The notes under the pieces are model-generated. The model was not told where the DNA came from. It saw only the letters and a list, made by a program, of their open reading frames with translations, and did no database searches. Of a DNA stretch of 64,000 nt, positions 43,594 to 53,055 are shown piece by piece (position 1 is the stretch's first letter; every line of letters starts with the position of its first letter). The stretch spans positions 1-64,000 of the forward strand of contig NZ_JACZZA010000011.1 in NCBI RefSeq assembly GCF_014863405.1, read 5' to 3'. The position numbers and the translations under genes were made by a program. The stretch comes from Dyella acidiphila. GTDB taxonomy: Bacteria > Pseudomonadota > Gammaproteobacteria > Xanthomonadales > Rhodanobacteraceae.

Positions 43594-44789
43594 AGATTCT
43601 CTATCACCATCGCACCCGCGGTCGCCACGTCGAAGGCGTACATATTCGCGGCATCGTGCATGCCTTGCGAAACCTGGGGCACGATGTGTCGATTCTGTCG
43701 TTTCCCGGCGCCGACCCCGAACATGAGTCGACCGCGCAAAGTAGTTCGAAACGTAGCCGCATTGCTTCAGCCATCACCCGCATGCCGGGTGTGTTATTCG
43801 AATGCCTTGAGCTTGGTTACAACCTCGTCACCTTGTTCCGTGTCGGCGCCGCGATTCGTCGGCAACGGCCGCAGCTGATCTACGAACGCTATTCGCTGTT
43901 TCTCTGCGCGACGGTGTGGCTGGCGCGGCGGCACGGCATTCCCTTGGTGCTGGAGATCAACGACTCGGCCCTGGTCGAGCGCGTGCGGCCCTTGCGTTTG
44001 AAGGGTCTGGCGCGGCGCATCGAGGGATGGTGCCTGCGTCACTGCACCGGACTGGTGTTCATATCCAGCTATTTCCGCGACCAGGCGCAAGCTGCCTATG
44101 GCCAGATCGCCCCATCCGTGGTCTCGCCCAATGCGGTCGATCTGTCCCGCTTCGATCCTGCGCATTTTGACACTGCCAAGTTGCGCGCCGAACGCGGACT
44201 GACCGGCCGCATCGTTTGCGGCCATATCGGTGTCTTCGCGCACTGGCATGGCGTCGATGCGTTTGTCGAAGCCATCGCCGCGCGCCTGGATGAAGCGCCG
44301 CAGCTGGCCCTGGTATTTGTCGGGGACGGACGGACCTTGCCGGCCGTGCGTGCGCTGGTGGCGGAACGCGGATTATCCGACCGGGTGCTCCTGCCCGGCC
44401 GGGTTGCCCACGACGATATCGCAAGCTGGATTGCCTGCATGGACTACGCCGTGCTGCCCAACTCCAATCATTACGGTTCGCCGATGAAACTGTTCGAGCT
44501 GATGGGCATGGGGGTTGCCGTGGTCGCGCCCGATTACGCACCCGTGGCCGAAGTGATCGGCGACGGCGCCACTGGCTGGCTGTTTCCGCGTGGCGACATC
44601 GCCGCGTGCGTACAGCGGGTGCTGGACCTCGCCACGCCATCGGACGAGCACCGCCGAGTGGGCGACGCCGCCCGCCGCTATATCCAGCGCGAGCGGCAAT
44701 GGAGCAACAACGCCGAACAGCTGCTCACCCTTTTGCCCGGCGACCATGCCGTAATCGTTGACCGGAGCTTGCTGGAAGGAGCGCACTGA
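43590..44789 (+). CDS. Glycosyltransferase family 4 (third of three)
   Basis: 399 residues, GT-B. MKILYHHRTRGRHVEGVHIRG is a start that recurs in EPS glycosyltransferases. VVSPNAVDLSRFDP, GHIGVFAHWHGVDAFVEAI and NSNHYGSPMKLFELMGMGVAVV mark the donor half, with the usual E of the EX7E motif at KLFELMGMG. The ATG overlaps the deacetylase stop and the stop overlaps the next ATG. Confidence 0.88.
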   Translation: MKILYHHRTRGRHVEGVHIRGIVHALRNLGHDVSILSFPGADPEHESTAQSSSKRSRIASAITRMPGVLFECLELGYNLVTLFRVGAAIRRQRPQLIYERYSLFLCATVWLARRHGIPLVLEINDSALVERVRPLRLKGLARRIEGWCLRHCTGLVFISSYFRDQAQAAYGQIAPSVVSPNAVDLSRFDPAHFDTAKLRAERGLTGRIVCGHIGVFAHWHGVDAFVEAIAARLDEAPQLALVFVGDGRTLPAVRALVAERGLSDRVLLPGRVAHDDIASWIACMDYAVLPNSNHYGSPMKLFELMGMGVAVVAPDYAPVAEVIGDGATGWLFPRGDIAACVQRVLDLATPSDEHRRVGDAARRYIQRERQWSNNAEQLLTLLPGDHAVIVDRSLLEGAH

Positions 44790-45973
44790 TGTGGACGATT
44801 ACGCTACTGATTGCGCTTGCCGTGCTGCTGATGCTGGCGTTTGCCGTGACGCTGGCCATACGCGCGCGCCAGATGCAGATCTGGCTTGGAAGCTACATCC
44901 GCCGCCGCCGTCCGCGCGTGACCGGCAAGCCGGTACACGTGATGTTCTGCTTCGTCGACCACTTTGAACCGGCCTGGGGCAAGGCTAGCCTGGCCACCCA
45001 GCGTGCCCGGGTGGATCGCTGGTGCCACGATTACCGCAAGCTGGCCGGTGCGCATCGGGACGCCGATGGCCGGCCACCCCAGCACACGTTCTTTTACCCC
45101 GAAGAAGAATACCTCGAGGAACATCTGCACAAGCTGGCATCGTTGTGCGCGGACGGTTTTGGCGAAATCGAAGTCCACCTGCATCACGACAATGACACGC
45201 CTGAGAACTTCCGCAGCACCATCGAGCGATTCAATCGGGTATTGCACGAGAAGCACCACGCCTTGCCGCGCGACCCCCAGACCGGCCGCCTGCGGTTCGG
45301 CTTTATCCACGGCAACTGGTGCCTGGACAATTCGCGCGCAGACGGACGCTGGTGCGGCATCAACAACGAGCTGATCCTGCTGCGCGAACTGGGCTGCTAC
45401 GCCGATTTCACCCTGCCCTCCGCACCGAGCGAAACCCAGACGCGCATGATCAACGCGATCTACTACGCGACAGACGACCCCGCGCGGCCGAAGTCGCACG
45501 ACACGGGTGAGCCTGTCCGGGTGGGCGGAAAGCCCAGTGGCGATCTGCTGATCGTGCAGGGGCCGCTGGGATTGAACTGGCGTAGCAGGCGCTTCGGCAT
45601 CGTGCCGCGCATCGAGAATGCCGACATTCGCCACGCTTGCCCGCCGACGCCGGATCGGGTCGACGCATGGGTCGACACCGGCGTGCACGTCGAAGGGCGT
45701 CCCGAGTGGATCTTCATCAAGATCCACACGCATGGCACGCAGGAGCGGGACATGGACACCCTGCTCGGCGACGCCACCGACCGCATGCACCGCCATCTGG
45801 AGGCTACCTATAACGACGGCAAGCGCTATGTGCTGCATTACGTCACTGCACGCGAGGTCTACAACATCATCAAGGCCGCAGAAGCGGGGCTGGCCGGCAA
45901 TCCGAACGACTACCGCGACTATGAGCTGCCGCCACCTGGTGTGCTGGTCACCCCTGAAGCGCAGAGCGCGTGA
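44789..45973 (+). CDS. Membrane-anchored deacetylase/glycosidase-like barrel protein
   Basis: 394 residues. One N-terminal membrane helix (about 3-25) and then a domain with VHVMFCFVDHFEPAWG, QHTFFYPEEEYLEEHLHKL, GEIEVHLHHDNDTPENFR, FGFIHGNWCLDNSR and WIFIKIHTHGT. The Asp/His spacing suggests a metal-binding beta/alpha barrel like the glycoside hydrolase/deacetylase superfamily, but I recognise no named family. The single helix with the rest outside or inside fits an enzyme working on membrane-linked sugars. Conserved neighbours: glycosyltransferases on both sides. Confidence 0.7.
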   Translation: MWTITLLIALAVLLMLAFAVTLAIRARQMQIWLGSYIRRRRPRVTGKPVHVMFCFVDHFEPAWGKASLATQRARVDRWCHDYRKLAGAHRDADGRPPQHTFFYPEEEYLEEHLHKLASLCADGFGEIEVHLHHDNDTPENFRSTIERFNRVLHEKHHALPRDPQTGRLRFGFIHGNWCLDNSRADGRWCGINNELILLRELGCYADFTLPSAPSETQTRMINAIYYATDDPARPKSHDTGEPVRVGGKPSGDLLIVQGPLGLNWRSRRFGIVPRIENADIRHACPPTPDRVDAWVDTGVHVEGRPEWIFIKIHTHGTQERDMDTLLGDATDRMHRHLEATYNDGKRYVLHYVTAREVYNIIKAAEAGLAGNPNDYRDYELPPPGVLVTPEAQSA

Positions 45974-45982
45974 CACGACCCT

Positions 45983-46732
45983 ATGAGCAACGACCTCGTC
46001 AGCGTCATCATGCCGGTCTACAACGCCGAGGCATGGCTGCAGCGAGCCGTCGATTCGGTGCTTGCGCAAAGCCACGCCCGGCTGGAATTGATCACCGTCG
46101 ACGACGGCTCAAGCGACCGCTCACCGGGCATGCTCGGCGCTTATGCCGTAGCCGACGCACGCGTGCGGGTCCTGACCCAGTCGCGCAATGGTGGCGTCGC
46201 TAACGCTCGCAACGCGGGCATTGCAGCCGCACGGGGCAACTACATTTCGTTTCTTGATGCCGACGACTGGTGGCACCCGGCGAAACTCGAACGCCAATTG
46301 GCAAGCATGCGCGGCAGCGGCGCCTTGATCAGCTACGGCACCTATTGGCGCGTCGCCGAAGACGGTCGCGTATTGAGCCAGGTAACCCCGCCGCCGCAGG
46401 TGACCTGGCAGGACATGCTCGCCAGCAATTTCATCGGCAACCTGACCGGCATGTATGCGCGAGACCTTGGCGATGTGCCGTTTCAGCGCATCGGCCATGA
46501 GGACTATGTGTTCTGGCTGGAACAGGTGCGGCGCGCCGGCAAAGCCGTGCGCGTGGAATCCCCCGAACCCTTGGCCTGGTACCTGGTACGCGAACGATCG
46601 CTATCGGCCAATAAGCTGCGGGCGGCATCCTGGCAGTGGGATATTTATCGCAGCGTCGCCAAGCTGGGGCTGATGCAGTCGGCGTTCTGCATGGCGCGGT
46701 ATGCGCGGCATGCGATGCTCAAGCGAATATGA
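45983..46732 (+). CDS. Glycosyltransferase family 2
   Basis: 249 residues, GT-A fold: SVIMPVYNAEAWLQRAVDSV, ITVDDGSSDRS, RNAGIAAARGNYISFLDADDWW (the DxD metal site) and IGHEDYVFWLEQVR. It adds one sugar to the growing repeat unit. Last gene of the plus block, eight bases after the preceding stop, and followed by the large inverted repeat that separates the two converging EPS blocks. Confidence 0.92.
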   Translation: MSNDLVSVIMPVYNAEAWLQRAVDSVLAQSHARLELITVDDGSSDRSPGMLGAYAVADARVRVLTQSRNGGVANARNAGIAAARGNYISFLDADDWWHPAKLERQLASMRGSGALISYGTYWRVAEDGRVLSQVTPPPQVTWQDMLASNFIGNLTGMYARDLGDVPFQRIGHEDYVFWLEQVRRAGKAVRVESPEPLAWYLVRERSLSANKLRAASWQWDIYRSVAKLGLMQSAFCMARYARHAMLKRI

Positions 46733-46784
46733 GCGCCATGTCTGGACTGGATGGCATGCAGTTCCCTCCCCCGCGATGATGCGA

Positions 46785-46939
46785 CGCCCCCTCTTCCCGT
46801 CGGGGAGAGGGCTGGGGTGAGGGGTCAATCTTGCGACGGCGCTTTGTTCGGGCGAGGTTTTTTAAAGCACGCTCGCGCACGGATGACGCACATCGCAAGC
46901 CGTGACCCCTCACCCCAACCCTCTCCCCGGAGGGGAGAG
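46785..46939. repeat. Inverted-repeat element between the converging EPS blocks
   Basis: The arm at 46802-46827 (GGGGAGAGGGCTGGGGTGAG...) is the reverse complement of 46903-46928 with one mismatch in 26 bases. Each outer side has a second hairpin: CCCTCTTCCC/GGGGAGAGGG at the left, CTCTCCCCGGAGGGGAGAG at the right. The elements look like the widely scattered CCCTCACCCCAACCCTCTCCCC-type intergenic repeats of Proteobacteria. The stretch can fold into a large cruciform and probably stops transcription from both sides. Confidence 0.75.
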
Positions 46940-46981
46940 GGAGTACTGCAATAATCAAGCTTCTTGCCCAGGCTGGCACGG

Positions 46982-47932
46982 TTAGGCCAACGCCTGCTCG
47001 GCCTTGGCACAAACGATCCATGCTTCCGTCGTCGCCAGCACTTCGCGTGCCTTGTCGCCAAACCGCCCATCCACCACCAACTTTCCGCCGCGCAGCAATT
47101 CCAGCGATGGCGCATCGATGGTGGGATCGACCGCAAGAATCGCATGGCGGCCCGATTCGAATAAGGCCAAAAAATCATCGTGGCGCAACCGGTTCATATA
47201 CATGTAGCGGTTTCCCGCATAGCGCTCCCACTGCGCATCGGAATACTGCAGGAAATTGATCGGCGATATGCGCGTATCCGAATGTGAAAAGTGATCGGAG
47301 TAGTCCACGCGGTGCACAAACAATCCATCACTTCGGATGATGCGGTTGCCTTCATCAAGGATCGCCAGCAGCACATCGCGAGGAATGTGCTCGAAGACGT
47401 TGAAAGACGTGTGGAAGTCGATCTCATCGGGACCGAGGCCGGTTCGCGCCGCATCGCCAGGTGCGATATAGGTGATATGGCAAAGATCGAGCAGTTGCTG
47501 CAGGTCGAAATATCCTTGACGCTCGAAGTCGAGCATTGCTTCGAATCGTTTTCGATTCAGCAGCGCGCCGAATAAGGCCTGCATCTCTTCCGCGTGATCG
47601 GCGATGTACCGCAGGCACTCCCGCGTCAGCTCTTCTTTCAGATAGGGATTCAGATCGATGGTGATGACACGCCTGGCGCCCATCAACCAATACGACAATG
47701 GCGTCATGGGCACACGCCCTGTCCCTACCTCGAAAAAGGTTTTATCGAACGGGTCGCCGCCAAGCTTTTCGATTTGCCGCCACGTTTCGATCCCCGCCCG
47801 CAGCCGCGCCACCGGATTGATATGACGCAGTCCGCCAAAATGACGTTGAAGCCAATAGTAAGTGGCGTAGGACGACTCCGGCGGCAGCCGGGAAACCGCG
47901 TTCTGCAGCGTTGCTTTGGCTTTCCAATGCAT
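46982..47932 (-). CDS. SAM-dependent methyltransferase-like protein
   Basis: 316 residues. KTFFEVGTGRVPMTPLSYWL resembles a SAM-binding motif I, followed by VITIDLNPYL (acidic ribose contact), DFHTSFNVFEHIPRDVLLAIL and IIRSDGLFVHRVDYSDH, a class I pattern. It probably methylates a sugar of the EPS or a lipid-linked intermediate. Proteins of this type are common at the ends of polysaccharide loci. Last gene of the minus block, 25 bases after the flippase gene. Confidence 0.75.
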   Translation of the reverse strand: MHWKAKATLQNAVSRLPPESSYATYYWLQRHFGGLRHINPVARLRAGIETWRQIEKLGGDPFDKTFFEVGTGRVPMTPLSYWLMGARRVITIDLNPYLKEELTRECLRYIADHAEEMQALFGALLNRKRFEAMLDFERQGYFDLQQLLDLCHITYIAPGDAARTGLGPDEIDFHTSFNVFEHIPRDVLLAILDEGNRIIRSDGLFVHRVDYSDHFSHSDTRISPINFLQYSDAQWERYAGNRYMYMNRLRHDDFLALFESGRHAILAVDPTIDAPSLELLRGGKLVVDGRFGDKAREVLATTEAWIVCAKAEQALA

Positions 47933-47957
47933 GACAGCACTCCCGTGCCAGAGCCAA

Positions 47958-49505
47958 TCAGGAGGACACCTTGGCCGCCACTCCGTGCAGGCTGTTCAAG
48001 CGCCGCATCAGCGTGCGCCCGGGTGGCCCCAGGCGGTCAGTAATCCTCGCCATCAATAGATAGTCTTCCTCGGTCCAGTACCGCACCACAAAACTGGCCG
48101 GCACGAACAGACCCACAAATATGAGACCGCCGACGATAAAGCCGAAGCGACTGGGGATCACCGCCACGCTCAGCCACGCCACCGCCGTCGCCACCAGGGC
48201 GGCGGCGAACAGGCGCGCCATGGGCATCAGCGGCAAGCTGCCGCTGGTGACTTTGCGCAAATAGAACATGGCCAGGCCCAGTTCCGCGCAGCGTGTCGCT
48301 GCGTAGGTGATCATTGCTCCGGTGAGGCCGAAGAACGGCACCAGCGCGGCTCCGAACACAGCATTGACGATCAGGGCGAGCACGGAGATGCGCACGCGAT
48401 CGTCCTGGCGGTCGACCACGATCTGGAAGGCCGCGATGCTGTTGCTGATCAGGAGCAGTCCCGCAAGCACGAGCATGGCCTCGATCGCCGGGATCGCCCC
48501 GACGTAGCGGTTGCCGTACATCAATGTGACGATTTCGGGGGTAGTGACCAGCCCTACACCCGCAATTACCAAGCCTGTCGCCCAATAGAACCGGGTTGCC
48601 TCGGTGAGCAGGCGCGCAGCTTGTCCCGTGCCGCTCTTGCCGAATGATTTGGCCATGTACGGCAGCAAGGTGGTGGTCAGGCCGACGGAGAGCAGTTCGA
48701 CAGCACCACGCGTCAGCGTAGAGGCGATCGCGAAAAAGCCGACCGCGACCGACGTCGCATAGGTGTTGAGCAGGAACACTTCGATCGTGCTCGAGCGCAG
48801 CGAAATCAGCAACACCAGCGCGGCGGTCAGTCGCAGGTGGCGCGAAAGCCGCTTGCTCACGTCATCCGGAATCGGGCCGGCGGAAAAGGGCCGACAGTAC
48901 TTGTCAAAGGCGAGCCGGTTGATCAGGTTCAACATCAGGCAGGTCACCGCGAACACCGCGAAGAACGCCACCAAACCGGCATGCATCACGGTAGCGGCGC
49001 TGATCAGCCCGACGTTGATGACGCCGGCAAGCACCGTTGCAATCGACACCGGCTCAAAACTTTCCTGTCCTTTTTCGATCGCCACCAGCATCGCGTAGTT
49101 CGCTTTGGAAACCACGGCGATGATCACCAGGGTGATGATCGGCCATAGCGATTGCCGCCATTCGACCGGACGGATCACCAGGATCGCAGCGACAAACAGC
49201 AGCACGACGATCAGCGAGCTCAGGTGCTGGTAGCGACTCAAGCGATGGGCGATATGCGACGCAAGATCAGGCCGCCCTGCCCCGTCCGCTTCAGCAATGA
49301 ACTTGGTCGACGAGGTCGTCAACGCATGATTGCTGCAGGTCATCAACCAGCTGCACAACCACACGGTGAAAGCATACCGGCCGAAATCCTCCGGTCCCAG
49401 CGTGCGCGCGATCCAGATACTGACGACCAGGCCCAACGCATACTCGACATACGTGGCGGCCGAGACCAGGGTGACGCTGCGCAATACCTCCATGCGTTGC
49501 TTCAT
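47958..49505 (-). CDS. wzx: Wzx-type polysaccharide flippase
   Basis: 515 residues with about 12-14 membrane helices. Its start, EVLRSVTLVSAATYVEYALGL, and WIARTLGPEDFGRYAF are typical of the polysaccharide-synthase/MATE-like flippase family. It moves undecaprenyl-linked repeat units across the inner membrane. The ATG overlaps the upstream stop (ATGA), deciding the start. The longer reading further upstream is coding for the neighbour in another frame. Confidence 0.9.
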   Translation of the reverse strand: MKQRMEVLRSVTLVSAATYVEYALGLVVSIWIARTLGPEDFGRYAFTVWLCSWLMTCSNHALTTSSTKFIAEADGAGRPDLASHIAHRLSRYQHLSSLIVVLLFVAAILVIRPVEWRQSLWPIITLVIIAVVSKANYAMLVAIEKGQESFEPVSIATVLAGVINVGLISAATVMHAGLVAFFAVFAVTCLMLNLINRLAFDKYCRPFSAGPIPDDVSKRLSRHLRLTAALVLLISLRSSTIEVFLLNTYATSVAVGFFAIASTLTRGAVELLSVGLTTTLLPYMAKSFGKSGTGQAARLLTEATRFYWATGLVIAGVGLVTTPEIVTLMYGNRYVGAIPAIEAMLVLAGLLLISNSIAAFQIVVDRQDDRVRISVLALIVNAVFGAALVPFFGLTGAMITYAATRCAELGLAMFYLRKVTSGSLPLMPMARLFAAALVATAVAWLSVAVIPSRFGFIVGGLIFVGLFVPASFVVRYWTEEDYLLMARITDRLGPPGRTLMRRLNSLHGVAAKVSS

Positions 49506-51229
49506 GGCGTCACGCTTTTGGTGGATGCCAGGGGTGCTTCTGGTGCCGCCGTGGCACCGCTGCCGGGAGGCTGGCGGATCAGCCACGCGACGACGCCGGC
49601 GCCGCGATTGTTCCAATTGAATCGCCGCAGCGGATCGGCCGATTTGGCACAATCCATGTTGTAGGAAGATGTCAGTGCATCGAGCCTGTGCTTCAAGGCG
49701 GCGCTTTGCCTGGCGTCCTTTTCGAAGTAATAGGCCGCAGCCACCGGCAACGCTATCTCGACTGTATGCGCATCGCTGTACCAGCCATCGGAGTCTTCGA
49801 TGTGCGAGAGCGCCTTCGTGTCGGCATGCGACGACGACCAATACCAGGCAATCTGACCATCCGGACCGGAACAGGGGTTGCGCCAATCGTGCTCATAATG
49901 CAGCAGATCGGGCTTGATCCAGCCGTATTGCTCCAGGTACCGGCCAAAGGCTGTGACCATGGTGGGTATGCGCGGATCGCCGGTGACCAGCCAGGCGTGC
50001 CACAGCCCATCGATGATGTTTTCCGTCATCCAGGGCGAGGTGCCGCGTACGTCCGTGGAAGGATTCCACGAATCGTCTTCATGCAGATTCCAGCTGTTGC
50101 GCCAGGAGCCATCGTCGCCGAGGCCATCCGGATTGTTGCGCTGATGCTCGTATAGCCAGCCGATACGATCTTCGACGCGCTCCAGATAGCGGTGATCGCC
50201 AGTCAATTCATACGCACTGACGGTTTCCAGCAGACCCAGTCCGGTCATGCGCTCCGTGAAATGCAGCGAAGGACGCGTATAAGGCCCTGGCCGGTTGCCC
50301 CAGCCGCCGTTTTCCCACAGCGTCATCATCTTGTCGACCGTGCCCAGATCGTGCTCGCTGTCGTCGCCGGTAAGCCCCAGCGCAAGCAGGATCGGCTCGA
50401 CGTAGACGTACTTCACGTCGCAGGGCTTGTCGTTGTACGTCCATCCGCCGGCACAGAACGGGCTCATCGCCAGGCCGTCGCGGCGGATGTATTTCATGTA
50501 GAAGTGATAACTGAGATCGGCCGCTTGCAGGTAGTCGAAACGCCCAGTGCGGATGTAGGCCTTGAACAACGTGCTGGGCCGGTCGAACAGCCACGCCGTC
50601 GGGTCGTTCACCGGCAACGGTCGCGCCCATTGAAACTGGGTCGCGACGTAGTTGGCGTAGGCTTCATCAGGCGGCGCAGGAAACTGCGGGCCCGCTATCA
50701 ACGAGTTGCACAGCCACACCGGACTCAGCGTTGCCAGGGCGGCAGCCACCTTCAAACCCTGCACGTCGGGAACCAGCCCGTTGGCGTAAGGCCATGCGGG
50801 CAGATCCCGCTGGCGCGGCTTGCCGAGGGCGAAATAGAACGTCTCGGCATCATCGCCAAGATGGGCGTGAAATTGCGCGCTGACAGCGCGAACGCTGCCG
50901 TCCTTGGCGTACCACAGCAACGTGGTATGGACCGCAGCCGGCACTTCCGCGCCGCTTTCGTCGAGAATGCGCACCATGCGTGGATCGCGCAGCATGCCAG
51001 GCGGGAATGGAATGCCCACCGACACCAGTACGTCCGCATCCTTGCCGGCGTTACGATGCACCACGATGCGCTGATCCGGCGTAGTGTCCGCCGGCGCGGC
51101 ATGGACTGCCGGCGTACTATGCGACGCCGCACCCGCAGGGCGTGTCCGGGCGCTGACCTGTGTGGCGCTTATAAGGACCAAGACAGCCACCAGCCACCAA
51201 GTCATCCGTGTCGACCGGTTTGCAGGCAT
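49502..51229 (-). CDS. Large periplasmic protein, perhaps an alpha-barrel polysaccharide-active enzyme
   Basis: 575 residues with a signal peptide (MTWWLVAVLVLISATQVSA). The N-terminal 130 residues look like a beta-domain (VLVSVGIPFPPGMLRDPRM), as in heparinase/lyase-type proteins. The remainder is helix-rich with repeating aromatic motifs (YLQAADLSYHFYMKYI, ELTGDHRYLERVEDRIGWLYEHQ, NIIDGLWHAWLVTGDPR) reminiscent of (alpha/alpha)6 barrels. No family is named with confidence. In the locus it could trim or degrade EPS in the periplasm, the role that lyases often have beside Wzy systems. Starts directly after the GalE stop. Confidence 0.72.
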   Translation of the reverse strand: MPANRSTRMTWWLVAVLVLISATQVSARTRPAGAASHSTPAVHAAPADTTPDQRIVVHRNAGKDADVLVSVGIPFPPGMLRDPRMVRILDESGAEVPAAVHTTLLWYAKDGSVRAVSAQFHAHLGDDAETFYFALGKPRQRDLPAWPYANGLVPDVQGLKVAAALATLSPVWLCNSLIAGPQFPAPPDEAYANYVATQFQWARPLPVNDPTAWLFDRPSTLFKAYIRTGRFDYLQAADLSYHFYMKYIRRDGLAMSPFCAGGWTYNDKPCDVKYVYVEPILLALGLTGDDSEHDLGTVDKMMTLWENGGWGNRPGPYTRPSLHFTERMTGLGLLETVSAYELTGDHRYLERVEDRIGWLYEHQRNNPDGLGDDGSWRNSWNLHEDDSWNPSTDVRGTSPWMTENIIDGLWHAWLVTGDPRIPTMVTAFGRYLEQYGWIKPDLLHYEHDWRNPCSGPDGQIAWYWSSSHADTKALSHIEDSDGWYSDAHTVEIALPVAAAYYFEKDARQSAALKHRLDALTSSYNMDCAKSADPLRRFNWNNRGAGVVAWLIRQPPGSGATAAPEAPLASTKSVTP

Positions 51230-52234
51230 TCAAGCCACCGACGAGAGCGGCAGGCGCTTGTACAAAAGCTGCTGTTCCCAGCGCAGTGCGGTAGCGACGA
51301 TGAAATCGAGATCGTCGTAATGTGGCTGCCAGTCGAGTACGTGCTTGAGCCGGTCGCTACAGGCGATCAGCATGGGAATGTCGCCGGCGCGTCGCGGTAA
51401 TTCAATCACATTGAGCGGCTTGCCACCTACCCTGGCGACGGCGTTGATGACTTCACGCACGCTGTAGCCATGGCCGTAACCGCAGTTCAGGGTGAGCGAA
51501 TTGCCACCGCAGCGAAGATGATCGAGTGCACAAAGATGTGCTGCCGCCAGGTCGTCGACATGGATGTAGTCACGAATACCGGTGCCGTCCGGCGTGTCGT
51601 AGTCGGTGCCGAAAATCGACAGGCTGTCGCGAATCCCCACGGCGTGCTCGCAGCACACCTTGATCAGCAAGGTCGCGTTGGGCGTGGAATGACCGATACG
51701 GCCATCCGGATCGCAGCCGGCGACATTGAAGTAGCGAAGTATCACGTGCCGCATCGCGCCGGCGGCGCTGTGGTCACGCAACATGGTTTCGGACATCAGC
51801 TTGGAAGTGCCGTACGGATTGATCGGACGCGTCGGCGTATCTTCATCGGCAACACCGTTGTCCGTGACGCCATAGACCGCCGCCGTCGACGAAAAGATGA
51901 ATTTATCGATGCCCGCATCCGCGCAACACGCCAGCAAATTCCGCGTATTGCAGGTGTTGTTGCCGTAATACTTGAGTGGATCGCAGACCGATTCGGGTAC
52001 GACGGTGTGTGCGGCAAAGTGCATCACTGCATCGAACCGATGCGCGGCCATGACATGGCTTACCAGACCCGGATCGCCGACGTTGCCGATCACCAATTCG
52101 GCGCCGCGCACGGCTTCGCGAAAGCCGGTGCTGAGGTTGTCGATCACGACCACGCGCTCGCCCCGCGCCACCAATTGCTGGACGACGTGACTGCCGATAT
52201 AGCCGGCGCCGCCGGTAACCAGGACTGTATTCAT
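51230..52234 (-). CDS. galE: UDP-glucose 4-epimerase
   Basis: 334 residues. VTGGAGYIGSHVVQQL (NAD binding), DNLSTGF, SSTAAVYG, NPYGTSKLMSE (catalytic Tyr and Lys), DYIHVDDLAAAH and NCGYGHGYSVREVI. The set is that of the classical GalE, which interconverts UDP-glucose and UDP-galactose (or the N-acetyl forms). The ATG overlaps the upstream hydrolase stop by four bases. It supplies a galactose-type donor to the EPS, as a second epimerase beside the CapI-like one. Confidence 0.93.
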   Translation of the reverse strand: MNTVLVTGGAGYIGSHVVQQLVARGERVVVIDNLSTGFREAVRGAELVIGNVGDPGLVSHVMAAHRFDAVMHFAAHTVVPESVCDPLKYYGNNTCNTRNLLACCADAGIDKFIFSSTAAVYGVTDNGVADEDTPTRPINPYGTSKLMSETMLRDHSAAGAMRHVILRYFNVAGCDPDGRIGHSTPNATLLIKVCCEHAVGIRDSLSIFGTDYDTPDGTGIRDYIHVDDLAAAHLCALDHLRCGGNSLTLNCGYGHGYSVREVINAVARVGGKPLNVIELPRRAGDIPMLIACSDRLKHVLDWQPHYDDLDFIVATALRWEQQLLYKRLPLSSVA

Positions 52235-53055
52235 GGGGATCCCCCCGTCATGACGGGAAAATTGTCGGAAAGCCAGCGCTCGACGTTGTCCAGCAGTCGG
52301 TTGCGATCGCCGGTGAGGATGTAGGTGTGATCGGCTTCCTTCAGGAACCGGGTAAAGACGCCTGGGCGGCTGACGACCCGGCCAAAACATTCGCGGAACT
52401 GGCGCGCGTGATTGAAATACCGGCTGATCCCGCCGCTATAGATCAGGCACAGCTTGAGGCCGCGATCGAGCATGCCGGCGAAATCGGCGCGTACCACCGC
52501 TTGCGGCAAGGGCGCCACGGTAAAGGCTGGCTCGCCGCTGCCCTCTGGCGCCTGGCGTCGGCGTGAAAGGACGAGCAGCCAACGTTTCATGTCCAGCAGG
52601 CGCGGGAGGTAATAGCGCAGGTGATAACCGACCGTGCGATACGCGTAGCCGTCGAGAAAAACCGCGCCGGCCACCTTGGGGTCGCTGCACGCCACCATGT
52701 GCGCGCTTTGCGAACCGGAACACAGGCCGATCAATACAAAACGCGTGCACGCGGCCTGCTCGCCGAGCAGATGCATCGCGTCCTCCACATCTGCGCAGAT
52801 CTGCTGTTTGCGGGTCTGCGACTCGCCGCTGGCGGCGCTATCGCCGATGGTGGAAAGATCGAAGCGCAAGGTGGGATAGCCATCGGCATTCAACCGGCGG
52901 GTCATCTCCACATGCAGGCGGAACGGTCCGATCCGATGCACCAGTCCCGCGTTGAGCACGATCACGCCAACCGTTTCCGGTGCTTGCGTCGACGGCAATC
53001 CGGCGATGCCGACCAGATGCCGTGCGCGTCCAAAACGGAAAGCCCGCTCTTGCAT
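52231..53055 (-). CDS. Alpha/beta hydrolase, resembling exosortase-A-associated hydrolase 1
   Basis: 274 residues, the usual length of that family. GVIVLNAGLVHRIGPFRLHVEM, LRFDLSTIGDSAASGE and FVLIGLCSGSQSAHMVAC give the alpha/beta-hydrolase frame; ADHTYILTGDR carries the C-terminal His. The nucleophile elbow reads GLCSG, so the nucleophile would be Cys or the elbow is shifted. Such paired hydrolases accompany exosortase-A EPS loci and their substrate is unknown. The gene starts on the last base of the preceding stop (TGATG). Confidence 0.75.
   Translation of the reverse strand: MQERAFRFGRARHLVGIAGLPSTQAPETVGVIVLNAGLVHRIGPFRLHVEMTRRLNADGYPTLRFDLSTIGDSAASGESQTRKQQICADVEDAMHLLGEQAACTRFVLIGLCSGSQSAHMVACSDPKVAGAVFLDGYAYRTVGYHLRYYLPRLLDMKRWLLVLSRRRQAPEGSGEPAFTVAPLPQAVVRADFAGMLDRGLKLCLIYSGGISRYFNHARQFRECFGRVVSRPGVFTRFLKEADHTYILTGDRNRLLDNVERWLSDNFPVMTGGSP

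Noticed and set aside
50192-51400. A 402-codon plus-strand frame over the periplasmic protein
   Set aside because: It crosses two real minus-strand genes and their start/stop junction, and shows no domain.
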